Below are positions 23,461 to 31,412 of a DNA stretch of 64,000 nucleotides, one piece after another. The notes beneath the pieces are model-generated. The model was not told where the DNA came from. It made no database searches and saw only the letters and a program-made list of their open reading frames with translations. This DNA comes from Alphaproteobacteria bacterium (GTDB lineage Bacteria; Pseudomonadota; Alphaproteobacteria; UBA828). The position numbers and the translations under genes were made by a program. The stretch covers positions 1-64,000 of the forward strand of contig JAJDVB010000040.1 of NCBI GenBank assembly GCA_022826345.1, written 5' to 3'. The first letter of the stretch is position 1; every line of letters begins with the position of its first letter.

Positions 23461-24774
23461 TTAGGGTTGGTGCCGCAAGCGCGCGGCGTAGAAGCCGTCC
23501 ATCCCGCCGTGCTCCGCCCAATGGCACGGCAAGGTGCGCAGATCGCCGGCCGTGGTGACGGCCTCACTCAAGCCGTCAAGCTCGCCGGCGCGCACCGGAA
23601 GGCGTGCGAATTCCGGCGAGGAAGCGAGGAACGTGTCAACGCGCTGCTCGCATTCTTCCGGCTGGAGCGAGCAGCTCACGTAGACCAGAAGACCCCCCGG
23701 CGCCACCATGGCTGCGGTATGCGCGAGCAACCGACCCTGCAGGTCGGCCAAGCGGTCCACGTCGGCGGGGGTGCGCAGGTGCGGAATGTCGGGGTGGCGC
23801 CGAATCGTCCCCGTCGCGGTGCACGGCGCATCGAGGAGCACCGTGTCGAAGGGCTCGGTTGGCTGCCAATCCAACGCATCGGCCTCCACGACCTCGGCCT
23901 CGAGGCGAAGCCTCGCGAGGTTCTCCTCGAGCCGGACGAGGCGCGTGGCGGAGCGGTCGATGGCGACGACCCGCGCGCCGGCGGCGGCGAGTTGCGCGGT
24001 CTTTCCGCCTGGGGCGGCGCCGATCTCCAGCACCCGCTTGCCCGCGACCGGGCCGAGCAGGCGGGCCGGCAGCGCCGCGGCCGCATCCTGCACCCACCAC
24101 TCACCTGCCTCGTAGCCCGCAAGCCGCGTCACCTCGCCGGCGCCGCGCAGCCGGAGCGTGCCTGCGTGCAGACGTTGCGCACCGAGCGTGGCGCGCAACG
24201 CCTCGATGCGGTCTTCCGAGTCAGCGGCTGGGGAGACGTCGAGCGGCGGTTCGCCCAGATGGGCCTCGGCAATGGCCCGGCAGCGTGCATCGCCGTAGGC
24301 CTCAGCCCAGCTGTTCCAGAGCCAGTCCGGTGTGTTGAGGCGAGGCGCGTCGAGCGTTGCGATCGCGCGGTGCTCGCGGCTGGCGCGGCGCAGCACCGCG
24401 TTGACCAGCCCGCGATAGGGCGCGAGCCGCGGGCCCTGCGCAAGCGCGACAGTGCTTGCCACGGCCGCATGCGCAGGCGTTTCCAGGAAGGCGAGTTGCG
24501 CGATGCCCAGACGCAGCAGGTCCTGCACCGCTCCCCGCCGCGCCGGCAACGGGCGGTCCATGAGCCCGGCCAAAAAGGCATCGATCTGACCCAAGCGGCG
24601 GAGCGTGGTGAGCAGCAGCAGGTGCGCGAACGCCGCGTCGCGTGAGGTGAGCGCATCCAATCCCGACGCGGCGTGGAGCGCCTGGTCGAGCGTGCGGCCC
24701 CGGCGCAGGATCGCGCCCAGCGCATGGGCCGCGACGGCGCGCGCGTCGCGCGGCAGGCTACTGGTCGACGACAA
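23461..24774 (-). CDS. rsmB: 16S rRNA (cytosine-C5) methyltransferase RsmB
   Basis: S-adenosylmethionine-dependent enzyme of about 437 aa that makes m5C967 in 16S rRNA. An N-terminal NusB-like helical domain is followed by the Rossmann domain with the SAM motif VLEIGAAPGGKT and the two catalytic cysteines in DAPCTATGT and YVSCSLQPEE. The start is uncertain: TTG 24774 overlaps the upstream gene by 17 nt and is my best choice because the helical domain begins shortly after. Confidence 0.9.
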   Translation of the reverse strand: MSSTSSLPRDARAVAAHALGAILRRGRTLDQALHAASGLDALTSRDAAFAHLLLLTTLRRLGQIDAFLAGLMDRPLPARRGAVQDLLRLGIAQLAFLETPAHAAVASTVALAQGPRLAPYRGLVNAVLRRASREHRAIATLDAPRLNTPDWLWNSWAEAYGDARCRAIAEAHLGEPPLDVSPAADSEDRIEALRATLGAQRLHAGTLRLRGAGEVTRLAGYEAGEWWVQDAAAALPARLLGPVAGKRVLEIGAAPGGKTAQLAAAGARVVAIDRSATRLVRLEENLARLRLEAEVVEADALDWQPTEPFDTVLLDAPCTATGTIRRHPDIPHLRTPADVDRLADLQGRLLAHTAAMVAPGGLLVYVSCSLQPEECEQRVDTFLASSPEFARLPVRAGELDGLSEAVTTAGDLRTLPCHWAEHGGMDGFYAARLRHQP

Positions 24775-25933
24775 AGCCGTCGCGGTGTTCCCGCATGGTG
24801 ACCGGGCGCTGGATCGGCGGGCGGCCCTCCGCGGCGCCCGACGCGATCGCGACGCCGAGGCCGGGCACATCGGGGATGGCGACGAATCCGTCCTCCATCG
24901 GTGGCACGCCGATGACCACGTCCGAGCCGAGGAGTGCGAGGCTGGTCTCCATCTTCAGCGCCTCGAAGCCGGTTGTGTATTCTTGGATCGCGAAGTTGGG
25001 GATTGCCGCGGCGAGATGGAGGCAGGCGGCAAGGCCCAAAGGTGAGAGCGGGTTGTGAGGCGCCACCATGACGTGATGGGCCTCGGCCATCGCCGCCACC
25101 TTGCGCGCGCCGGTGATGCCGCCGCAAAGCGCAACATCGACCCGCGCGAAGCCCGCGCCGTCGCGCGCGAAGAGGGCGCGGAAGTCGTGCAGCGAGGCGT
25201 AGCGCTCACCGGTTGCAATCGGCGCATGGACGCGGCGCGCCACCTCGGCCATGGCGTCCGGGTTCTCCGGCCGGATCGGGTCCTCGCACCAGTAGGGCAG
25301 ATAGGGCTCGATGCGCGGGATGAAGTCGATCGCCTCGGCCGGCGTGAGCCGCCGGTGAAGCTCCAGCAGCATGTCGACCTCGCCGCCGAGCGCCTCGCGC
25401 ACCCGGCGCACAGTCTCGACCGCACGGCCCATATGGGCCACGTGGGAGGCGAAGAAAGGTTCGTCCTCGCGCTCGTCGAGGAAGGGATTGATATGGCCGA
25501 CCGCGTTGAAGCCCGCCTCCTTGAGGGCGATGCAGTTCTCCACCAGCTCGTCGCTGGTCTTGCCGTAGGCGTGACCGTAAACCCTGGCGTGCGTTCGGCA
25601 CGGCCCGCCGAGTAGGGAGTGGACCGGCACGCCCAGCGCCTTGCCCTTGATGTCCCAGAGCGCGATGTCGATCGCCGCGATGGCGCCGTTGATGGCCGCA
25701 CCCTGGAAGTGGCTGAAGCGGTGCATGAGGTTCCAGTGGCGCTCGATAGGCCCCGGGTCCTTGCCCAGAAGATGTTCGGCGAAGGTCTCGATGGCGGCGC
25801 GCGAGGCCGCGAGATGCCCCCAGGTGCCCGATTCCCCGAGCCCGGTAATGCCGGCGTCGGTCTCGATCTCGACAAAGAGGAACTGGCCGATCGAGATCGG
25901 CCTGACGGCGGTGATCTTCATGGGTTGTGACAT
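24758..25933 (-). CDS. enolase-superfamily enzyme (sugar-acid dehydratase-like)
   Basis: Enzyme of 391 aa of the mandelate racemase/muconate lactonizing group, with capping domain and TIM barrel. Three Mg ligands are readable: Glu in LLELHRRL, Glu in WCEDPIRPEN and Glu in IATGERYAS. The barrel-end dyad is Asp in RVDVALCGGI and His in APHNPLSPLG, as in mannonate/galactonate dehydratases. The second strand lacks the usual KxK motif and reads AVGHINPFLDERED. An aldonic-acid dehydratase is my best guess. The sugar dehydrogenase gene ends 8 nt upstream, which would fit oxidation of an aldose and dehydration of the acid. Confidence 0.85.
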   Translation of the reverse strand: MSQPMKITAVRPISIGQFLFVEIETDAGITGLGESGTWGHLAASRAAIETFAEHLLGKDPGPIERHWNLMHRFSHFQGAAINGAIAAIDIALWDIKGKALGVPVHSLLGGPCRTHARVYGHAYGKTSDELVENCIALKEAGFNAVGHINPFLDEREDEPFFASHVAHMGRAVETVRRVREALGGEVDMLLELHRRLTPAEAIDFIPRIEPYLPYWCEDPIRPENPDAMAEVARRVHAPIATGERYASLHDFRALFARDGAGFARVDVALCGGITGARKVAAMAEAHHVMVAPHNPLSPLGLAACLHLAAAIPNFAIQEYTTGFEALKMETSLALLGSDVVIGVPPMEDGFVAIPDVPGLGVAIASGAAEGRPPIQRPVTMREHRDGFVVDQ

Positions 25934-25941
25934 CCTGGGGC

Positions 25942-27108
25942 TTAGTCAGCCGGCTCCAGCCTGAGCAACATGCCATCGGGGTGGTCGGTGAGCAGGTAGA
26001 TGAGGCCGTCCGGCCCCTGGCGCACGTCGCGGAAGCGCTCTTCCAGGTCTTCGAGCATGCGTTCCTCCACCACGACTCTGCCGCCCGCGACCTCCAGGCG
26101 CACCAGGAGCTCGCCCGAGAGCGCGCCGGCGAAGAAGCTCCCCTGCCAGGCGGGGAAGCGGTCTGCGTCGTAGATCATCAGCCCCGACGGCGAGATGGAC
26201 GGCACCCAGTAATGCACCGGCTGGGCCATCCCTTCCTTGTGGGTGCCTTCGCCGATCTTGAAGCCCATGTAGCTCTTGCCGTAGGTGATCACCGGCCAGC
26301 CGTAGTTCACCCCCGGCTCGATCAGGTTCAGCTCGTCGCCGCCCTTGGGCCCGTGCTCGATGGCGTAGATCCGCCCCGTTGCCGCCTCCAGGGTCATGCC
26401 CTGAGGATTGCGGTGGCCGACGGAGTAAAGCTCGGGCCGCACGCCGGCGGTCCCGACGAAAGGGTTGTCCTCGGGCACGCGCCCGTCGTCGTGCAGGCGG
26501 ACGATGCTGCCGGCCGGGTCGCCCAGGTCTTGCGCGCGGTCGGAATCGCCCCGGTCGCCGGCGGTGACGAAGAGGTAGCCGTCGGCAAAGACTAGGCGCG
26601 AGCCGAAGTGGCGGCCGTTGTCGTCGCGTGGCAGGGCGACGTAGAGCTCCTCCACGTCCTCCAGGCGCTCGCCGACGAGCCGGCCGCGGGCGACCGCCGT
26701 GGCGGCCTCGTCATCATCGTCGGGGCTCGCGTAGGAGAGGTAGACGAGGCCGTTCTCGGCGAAGTCCGGATGCAACGTCACGTCGAGCAGCCCGCCCTGG
26801 CCGTCGTTCCAAACCGCGGGCACACCGGCGACCGGTTTGGCCAGGAGCTTGCCGTCATCGACGATACGGAGCCTGCCGGGGCGCTCGGTCACCAGCATCC
26901 GTCCGTCCGGAAGAAAGGCAAGGCCCCAGGGATGCTCCAGCCCGTCCGTGACCTTGATCAGATGGAAGCGGTGCTTGTCAGTCGTGTACGTGCCGAGCCG
27001 TTCGGCCGCCACCAGCGGATCGGCCGCGCCAAGGCAAAGCGCTGCCATCGCGAGCAGCGCCAAGACAGCACTCCCGGTTGGCGCTGCTATTCCGTGACCC
27101 TTCGACAT
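25942..27108 (-). CDS. PQQ-dependent aldose sugar dehydrogenase-like (GSDH family)
   Basis: Periplasmic six-bladed beta-propeller of 388 aa with a signal peptide (hydrophobic stretch LALLAMAALCLGAA, cleavage near VAA). Family motifs HPWGLAFLPDGRMLVTERPG, SVGHRNPQGM and EHGPKGGDELNLI are all present. Members such as soluble aldose dehydrogenase oxidise sugars with PQQ; the E. coli homologue YliI is one. It starts the minus-strand run of five genes ending with the heparinase gene. PQQ synthesis genes are not in the window. Confidence 0.88.
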   Translation of the reverse strand: MSKGHGIAAPTGSAVLALLAMAALCLGAADPLVAAERLGTYTTDKHRFHLIKVTDGLEHPWGLAFLPDGRMLVTERPGRLRIVDDGKLLAKPVAGVPAVWNDGQGGLLDVTLHPDFAENGLVYLSYASPDDDDEAATAVARGRLVGERLEDVEELYVALPRDDNGRHFGSRLVFADGYLFVTAGDRGDSDRAQDLGDPAGSIVRLHDDGRVPEDNPFVGTAGVRPELYSVGHRNPQGMTLEAATGRIYAIEHGPKGGDELNLIEPGVNYGWPVITYGKSYMGFKIGEGTHKEGMAQPVHYWVPSISPSGLMIYDADRFPAWQGSFFAGALSGELLVRLEVAGGRVVVEERMLEDLEERFRDVRQGPDGLIYLLTDHPDGMLLRLEPAD

Positions 27109-27233
27109 GGTGCGCGGACCCTATCACCGCGAACGGGCGGCACGCCAGCGCCCCACGGCCCGCGCAGGGTTGCGGCTGGCGGTTGCTTGCGCCACCGTGC
27201 CGGCACAGTGATGAAGCGATGGGACTGCGCCCA

Positions 27234-27809
27234 ATGACACGGCAGTTGAGCCCCGCCCTGCTGCAACGGGACCGGTCGACCCTCGTCGTCATCGACATGC
27301 AGGAGCGGCTCATGCCGGCGATCGCGGAAGGCGACGCGGTGACGCGCGCGGCCGGTATCCTGATCGAGGCGGCGCGGCACCTGGAGGTGCCGGTGGTGGT
27401 TACGGAGCAATACCCCAAGGGCCTCGGCTCCACCATTGATGCAATCTCAGGCCGGCTTCCCAATGACGCGGCAGTGGTCGAGAAGATGACCTTCAGCGCC
27501 GCGCGCAATCACGATTTCGGAGCGCAGATCGACGAATTCAAGGCCGGCGGACGCGATCACATCGTGATCTGCGGCGTGGAAAGTCATGTTTGCGTGATGC
27601 AGACCGCCGCCGATCTCGACGCGCAGGGCTGCGCCGTCCACATCGTCGCCGACGCCTGCGGCTCGCGCGCACCCGCCAGCAAGAATGCCGCATTGGCGCG
27701 GTTCGGGGCGTTGGGGATCTCCCGCGTGACCACCGAAATGGCAGTGTTCGAGTGGCTGGAGGCTGCCGGAACGGCGGAATTCAAGGCGGTCTCCCGCCTC
27801 GTCAAGTAG
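27234..27809 (+). CDS. isochorismatase-family cysteine hydrolase
   Basis: Cytoplasmic hydrolase of 191 aa. The catalytic triad is Asp in LVVIDMQERL, Lys in VEKMTFSA and Cys in CGVESHVCVMQTA. The family cleaves isochorismate or small amides; the compact length resembles the ISOC1/2 type rather than nicotinamidase. ATG 27234 is used; ATG 27219 is an alternative, and neither has a strong RBS. It is divergent from the sugar dehydrogenase and separated from the next gene by 44 nt. Confidence 0.87.
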   Translation: MTRQLSPALLQRDRSTLVVIDMQERLMPAIAEGDAVTRAAGILIEAARHLEVPVVVTEQYPKGLGSTIDAISGRLPNDAAVVEKMTFSAARNHDFGAQIDEFKAGGRDHIVICGVESHVCVMQTAADLDAQGCAVHIVADACGSRAPASKNAALARFGALGISRVTTEMAVFEWLEAAGTAEFKAVSRLVK

Positions 27810-27853
27810 GCCGGCGCGCGCAGCCGTCGCGGGATTGCGGGAAATTGGGACCG

Positions 27854-28411
27854 ATGCTGCTACGCCGGATTGTGCTCGGCACGGCGGTTGCGGCGGTGCT
27901 GCTTGCGGGCGCAGTGACTGGCGCCAAGGCGACGCAGACCATCCTGATCGGCGGCGGCGCGGAGGGCAGCGTTCAAACCCTGGCGGCGCGCCAGATCTGC
28001 GCACTGGTGGATGAGCATGCCGGCGACAAGCACGGCTGCATCGCTCGTACGGTGCCGGGGTCGGTCTTCATCATTCGCGCGATCGATATCGGCCTGATGG
28101 AGTTCGGCTTTGCCCAATCCGAGGGCGTCCAAGAGGCCGTCTCCGGCTCAGGCGCGTGGGAGGGCGAGCCGGTGGCGGGCCTGCGGGCCGTCTTTCGCCT
28201 GCCGTCCGAGAGAGCAGAGCTCGTGAGCGGCGCCGAAATCGCCGACGATCTCGCCTACGACGTGGTGAGAACCGTGTTCGAGAACCTCGACGTGCTGCGG
28301 AGCGCGCTTCCGGCGCTCAACGGCCTGGATGCCACGGCGATGCTGGAGGGGCTTTCAGCGCCCCTGCATCCCGGTGCCGCGCGCTACTATCGGGAGCGGG
28401 GATGGCTCTAG
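27854..28411 (+). CDS. TAXI-family binding protein with large internal deletion
   Basis: Protein of 185 aa with a signal peptide (MLLRRIVLGTAVAAVLLAGA) and the N-terminal part of a TAXI TRAP-transporter binding protein (IGGGAEGSVQTLAARQICAL to GLRAVF, residues 31-114). It then jumps to the C-terminal part (IADDLAYDVVRTVFENLD to LSAPLHPGAARYYRERGWL, residues 129-185). Family members are about 320 aa, so about 140 residues that form much of both lobes are missing, yet the frame is intact. No TRAP permease gene is linked. It may be a decaying gene or a reduced protein with another role. Confidence 0.75.
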   Translation: MLLRRIVLGTAVAAVLLAGAVTGAKATQTILIGGGAEGSVQTLAARQICALVDEHAGDKHGCIARTVPGSVFIIRAIDIGLMEFGFAQSEGVQEAVSGSGAWEGEPVAGLRAVFRLPSERAELVSGAEIADDLAYDVVRTVFENLDVLRSALPALNGLDATAMLEGLSAPLHPGAARYYRERGWL

Positions 28412-28445
28412 GTGCGGCAATGACAAGCATCCGGACACCATAGCC

Positions 28446-29225
28446 ATGCGACTCTTCCTGAGGCGGCGGGCGCCGTCGATCCAGCGCTCGGAATGGTCCG
28501 CGGCGCCGGCGCGGGTGCCCGAAGGCGAGCGGGTCTACGCCATCGGCGACATTCACGGGCGGCTCGACCTGCTGCACATGCTGATCGAAGCGATCGAGGA
28601 GGAGCAGCGCAGCCTGCCGCCCTTGCGCCCGACCGTGGTGTTTGTTGGCGACTACGTGGATCGAGGGCCTGAGTCGCGCGGGGTCATTGACTTTCTGCTG
28701 GAGCGACCGCTGCCTGAATTCGAGCGGGTGCACCTGCGCGGCAACCACGAGGACTGGTTCGAGAGCTTCCGCTCCGATTTGTCCGTCGGGCCGAGCTGGC
28801 TCTATTGCGGGGGCGTGGAGACGCTCGCGAGCTACGGAGTGCGGGCGGCGGGCGGCGGGGACGACCCGATGCGGCTTCGGGTGCTGCAGGCGGACCTCGC
28901 GACGGCGCTTCCCGCGTCCCACCGCGCCTTCCTGCGCGACCTCGAGCCCTACCGCGAGATCGGCAGCTATCTCTTCGTCCATGCCGGCATTCGGCCCGGC
29001 GTGCCGCTCGCCGAGCAGGTAGCGGACGACTTCTATTGGATTCGCGACGCCTTCCTGCACTCCAATGCAGATCACGGCCACGTGGTGGTGCACGGCCACA
29101 CGATCGCGAATGAGGCCCAAATCTGTCCCAACCGGATCGGCATCGACACCGGCGCCTTCGCCACGAACGTGCTGACCTGCCTCGTGCTGGAGGCAGACCG
29201 CTATCGCCTGATTCAGACTGCGTGA
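28446..29225 (+). CDS. PPP-family serine/threonine phosphatase (metallophosphoesterase)
   Basis: Protein of 259 aa with all metal-binding motifs of the PPP family in order: GDIHGRLD, GDYVDRGPESRG, RGNHEDW, HAGIRPGV and HGHT. It is therefore a phosphatase of the PrpA/lambda-phosphatase or ApaH-related type, acting in the cytoplasm on phosphoproteins or dinucleotides. The first 25 residues are basic and not part of the domain. The gene begins 34 nt after the TAXI remnant on the same strand. Confidence 0.9.
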   Translation: MRLFLRRRAPSIQRSEWSAAPARVPEGERVYAIGDIHGRLDLLHMLIEAIEEEQRSLPPLRPTVVFVGDYVDRGPESRGVIDFLLERPLPEFERVHLRGNHEDWFESFRSDLSVGPSWLYCGGVETLASYGVRAAGGGDDPMRLRVLQADLATALPASHRAFLRDLEPYREIGSYLFVHAGIRPGVPLAEQVADDFYWIRDAFLHSNADHGHVVVHGHTIANEAQICPNRIGIDTGAFATNVLTCLVLEADRYRLIQTA

Positions 29226-29247
29226 GTGAGGGGCCGTAGCGCGCGGC

Positions 29248-29814
29248 CTATTCGGTCGGCAACTCCGCCGGCGTGGCGCTGAGGGAGCGGAGATAGGCGA
29301 GCACGTTAGCCCGGTCGCCGTCCTTGGAGACTCCCTTGAAGGCCATCTTGGTGCCCGGCACGTCGCCCTTGGGGTCGGCGATGAAGGCACTCAGGCGCTC
29401 CCAGTCCCAGACCCCCTCCAACTCCGCCATGGCGCCGGAGTAGGTGAAGCCCTCGTGAGTCGCGATCGGCCGGTTGACGATGTTCCAGAGATTGGGGCCG
29501 ACCTTGTTCTTGCCGCCGTCGTCCACGGTGTGACAGGCGGCGCACTTCTTGAACACCTTCTGACCCTTGGCGGGATCGGCATCGGCCAGCAGCTCGGCCA
29601 GGGACATCGCCGGCATCTCGGGCTCGTCGGCCACCGCCTCGCCGTGCATAGCGTCGTCCTGCTCCAGGCCCGCGACCACGTAGTGGATCACCCGCTCGTG
29701 GTGGCCGTGCTCCAGCTTGCCGAAGGCGGCGAGCGAGATGAGCCACGCCGTCATCGCAGTCAAGCCCGCGAAGAGGACCGCGCCGAAGATCTTGTTCAGC
29801 TCGTAAGTGTTCAT
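29248..29814 (-). CDS. cycM: membrane-anchored cytochrome c (CycM type)
   Basis: Protein of 188 aa anchored by an N-terminal helix (KIFGAVLFAGLTAMTAWLI), with a linker of about 55 residues and a class I cytochrome c domain. Heme is bound through CAACH and the Met in GTKMAFKG. The start MNTYELNKIFG is typical of alphaproteobacterial CycM, which carries electrons between the bc1 complex and terminal oxidases. ATG 29814 is clear by homology though the RBS is weak. It is divergent from kdsB. Confidence 0.92.
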   Translation of the reverse strand: MNTYELNKIFGAVLFAGLTAMTAWLISLAAFGKLEHGHHERVIHYVVAGLEQDDAMHGEAVADEPEMPAMSLAELLADADPAKGQKVFKKCAACHTVDDGGKNKVGPNLWNIVNRPIATHEGFTYSGAMAELEGVWDWERLSAFIADPKGDVPGTKMAFKGVSKDGDRANVLAYLRSLSATPAELPTE

Positions 29815-30005
29815 GCCGACCGCTGGGGTGGATGAAAACCGGATCGTCGAAAGCCGACGGGGCGCGAGATTAGCCGCTTCAACCGGCCATGTCCAACCAT
29901 CCTCCGCCTCTTCCAGCACCGCCCTCGACAAGAGCCGCCGGGCGGCTTATCTCGCTCACGAATGAGAGAGCAAATCCAGACGAACATGCAGGCGAGGGGA
30001 GGCGG

Positions 30006-30779
30006 ATGAGCGCTTCGGCCGCCACGCGTCCAGCGCCCCGGAACCCAATCGTGCTGATTCCGGCGCGCATGGCCTCGACGCGGCTTCCCGGCAAGCCGCT
30101 GGCCGATATCGCCGGCCGGCCGATGATCGCGCGCGTGCTGGAGCGGGCTGAAGCTGCGGCCATTGGCCCTGTGGTCGTCGCCTGCGCAGAGCCCGCCATC
30201 GCGGAGGCGGTCGAGGGCGCCGGCGGGCAAGCGGTGTTGACCGATCCCGATCACCCGTCCGGCTCCGACCGTATTTTCGAGGCGTTGCAGGCGATCGACC
30301 CGGCGGGCGACCACGACGCGGTGGTCAACCTGCAGGGCGACCAGCCCACCCTCGACCCGGCATTATTGGCCCAAGCGCTGGCGCTCCTGGCGGACCCCGC
30401 CGTCGATATCGGCACGCTCGCAGCCGAGATCGCCGACCCGGCAAAACGCGACGACCCCAGCGTGGTGAAGGCCGTGGTGTCGCGGGAGCCTGCGAGCGCT
30501 CACGGCCGGGCTCTTTACTTCACCCGCGCGACCGCGCCCTCGGGCGAAGGCCCGCTCTGGCACCATATCGGCCTCTACGCCTACCGGCGCGAGACGCTCG
30601 CGCGCTTCGTCGCGCTCCCGCCGAGTCCGCTCGAGCGCCGCGAGCGTCTGGAGCAACTCCGCGCGCTCGAGGATGGGATGCATATCGAGGTCGCGTTCGT
30701 GGACACGGTGCCGCTCGGCGTCGATACCCCGACGCAGCTCGAGCAGGCACGAGCGCTAGTCTCCGGCAGCCTGGAGTGA
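30006..30779 (+). CDS. kdsB: 3-deoxy-manno-octulosonate cytidylyltransferase
   Basis: Cytoplasmic enzyme of 257 aa that activates Kdo as CMP-Kdo for lipopolysaccharide core synthesis. The nucleotide-binding start [19 protein letters not shown], the motif HPSGSDRI and NLQGDQP are diagnostic. ATG 30006 follows GGGGAGG at 3 nt spacing. The DUF924 gene follows 6 nt later. Its presence shows the host makes Kdo-containing LPS. Confidence 0.95.
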   Translation: MSASAATRPAPRNPIVLIPARMASTRLPGKPLADIAGRPMIARVLERAEAAAIGPVVVACAEPAIAEAVEGAGGQAVLTDPDHPSGSDRIFEALQAIDPAGDHDAVVNLQGDQPTLDPALLAQALALLADPAVDIGTLAAEIADPAKRDDPSVVKAVVSREPASAHGRALYFTRATAPSGEGPLWHHIGLYAYRRETLARFVALPPSPLERRERLEQLRALEDGMHIEVAFVDTVPLGVDTPTQLEQARALVSGSLE

Positions 30780-30785
30780 GGAAAG

Positions 30786-31322
30786 ATGATGGAGCAAGTC
30801 CTCTCGTTCTGGTTCGAACGCCACGGCCCCGATCAGTGGTGGGCCAAGGACCCCGCCTTCGACGAGGCGATCCGCACCGAGTTCGGCGCCCTCCATGCCA
30901 GCGCCGCGCTCGGCGAGCTTTACGACTGGCGCGACGCGCCGGAGGGCCGCCTCGCCGAAATCATCGTGCTCGACCAGTTCTCCCGGAACCTCTACCGCGA
31001 GGACCCGCGCGCCTTTGCCTGCGACGGCATGGCGCTCGCGCTGGCGCAGGAGGCGGTGCGCGTGCGCGCCGACAAGGCGCTGCCGTTGGATCGCCGACAC
31101 TTCTTTTACCTGCCCTACGAACACAGCGAATCGCGCCACATCCACGAAATCGCCGTCACCCTCTTCGAATCACTCGACGATCCCGAGAGCCTGAAGTACG
31201 AGCTGCAGCACAAGGTGATCATCGACCGTTTCGGGCGCTATCCGCACCGCAACGAGGTGCTCTCGCGCTCCTCCACGGCGGAGGAAATCGCCTTCCTCAA
31301 GACCCCCAACTCCTCGTTCTGA
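30786..31322 (+). CDS. DUF924 family protein
   Basis: Cytoplasmic protein of 178 aa, entirely alpha-helical by appearance, with the family landmarks VLSFWFERHGPDQWWAKD, LDQFSRNLYRED and FFYLPYEHSE. The fold is TPR-like and the function is unknown. An RBS GAGGAAAG precedes tandem ATGs at 30786 and 30789. It is co-directional with and close to kdsB. Confidence 0.9.
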   Translation: MMEQVLSFWFERHGPDQWWAKDPAFDEAIRTEFGALHASAALGELYDWRDAPEGRLAEIIVLDQFSRNLYREDPRAFACDGMALALAQEAVRVRADKALPLDRRHFFYLPYEHSESRHIHEIAVTLFESLDDPESLKYELQHKVIIDRFGRYPHRNEVLSRSSTAEEIAFLKTPNSSF

Positions 31323-31412
31323 GCCCCGCGAGCGCGCGGTTGACGCTCATCCCGGCGGGGGGCATGTTGCGCCCACTTTTCGGCGCGACGGCGCGGCACA
31401 GGACGGAAGCCC

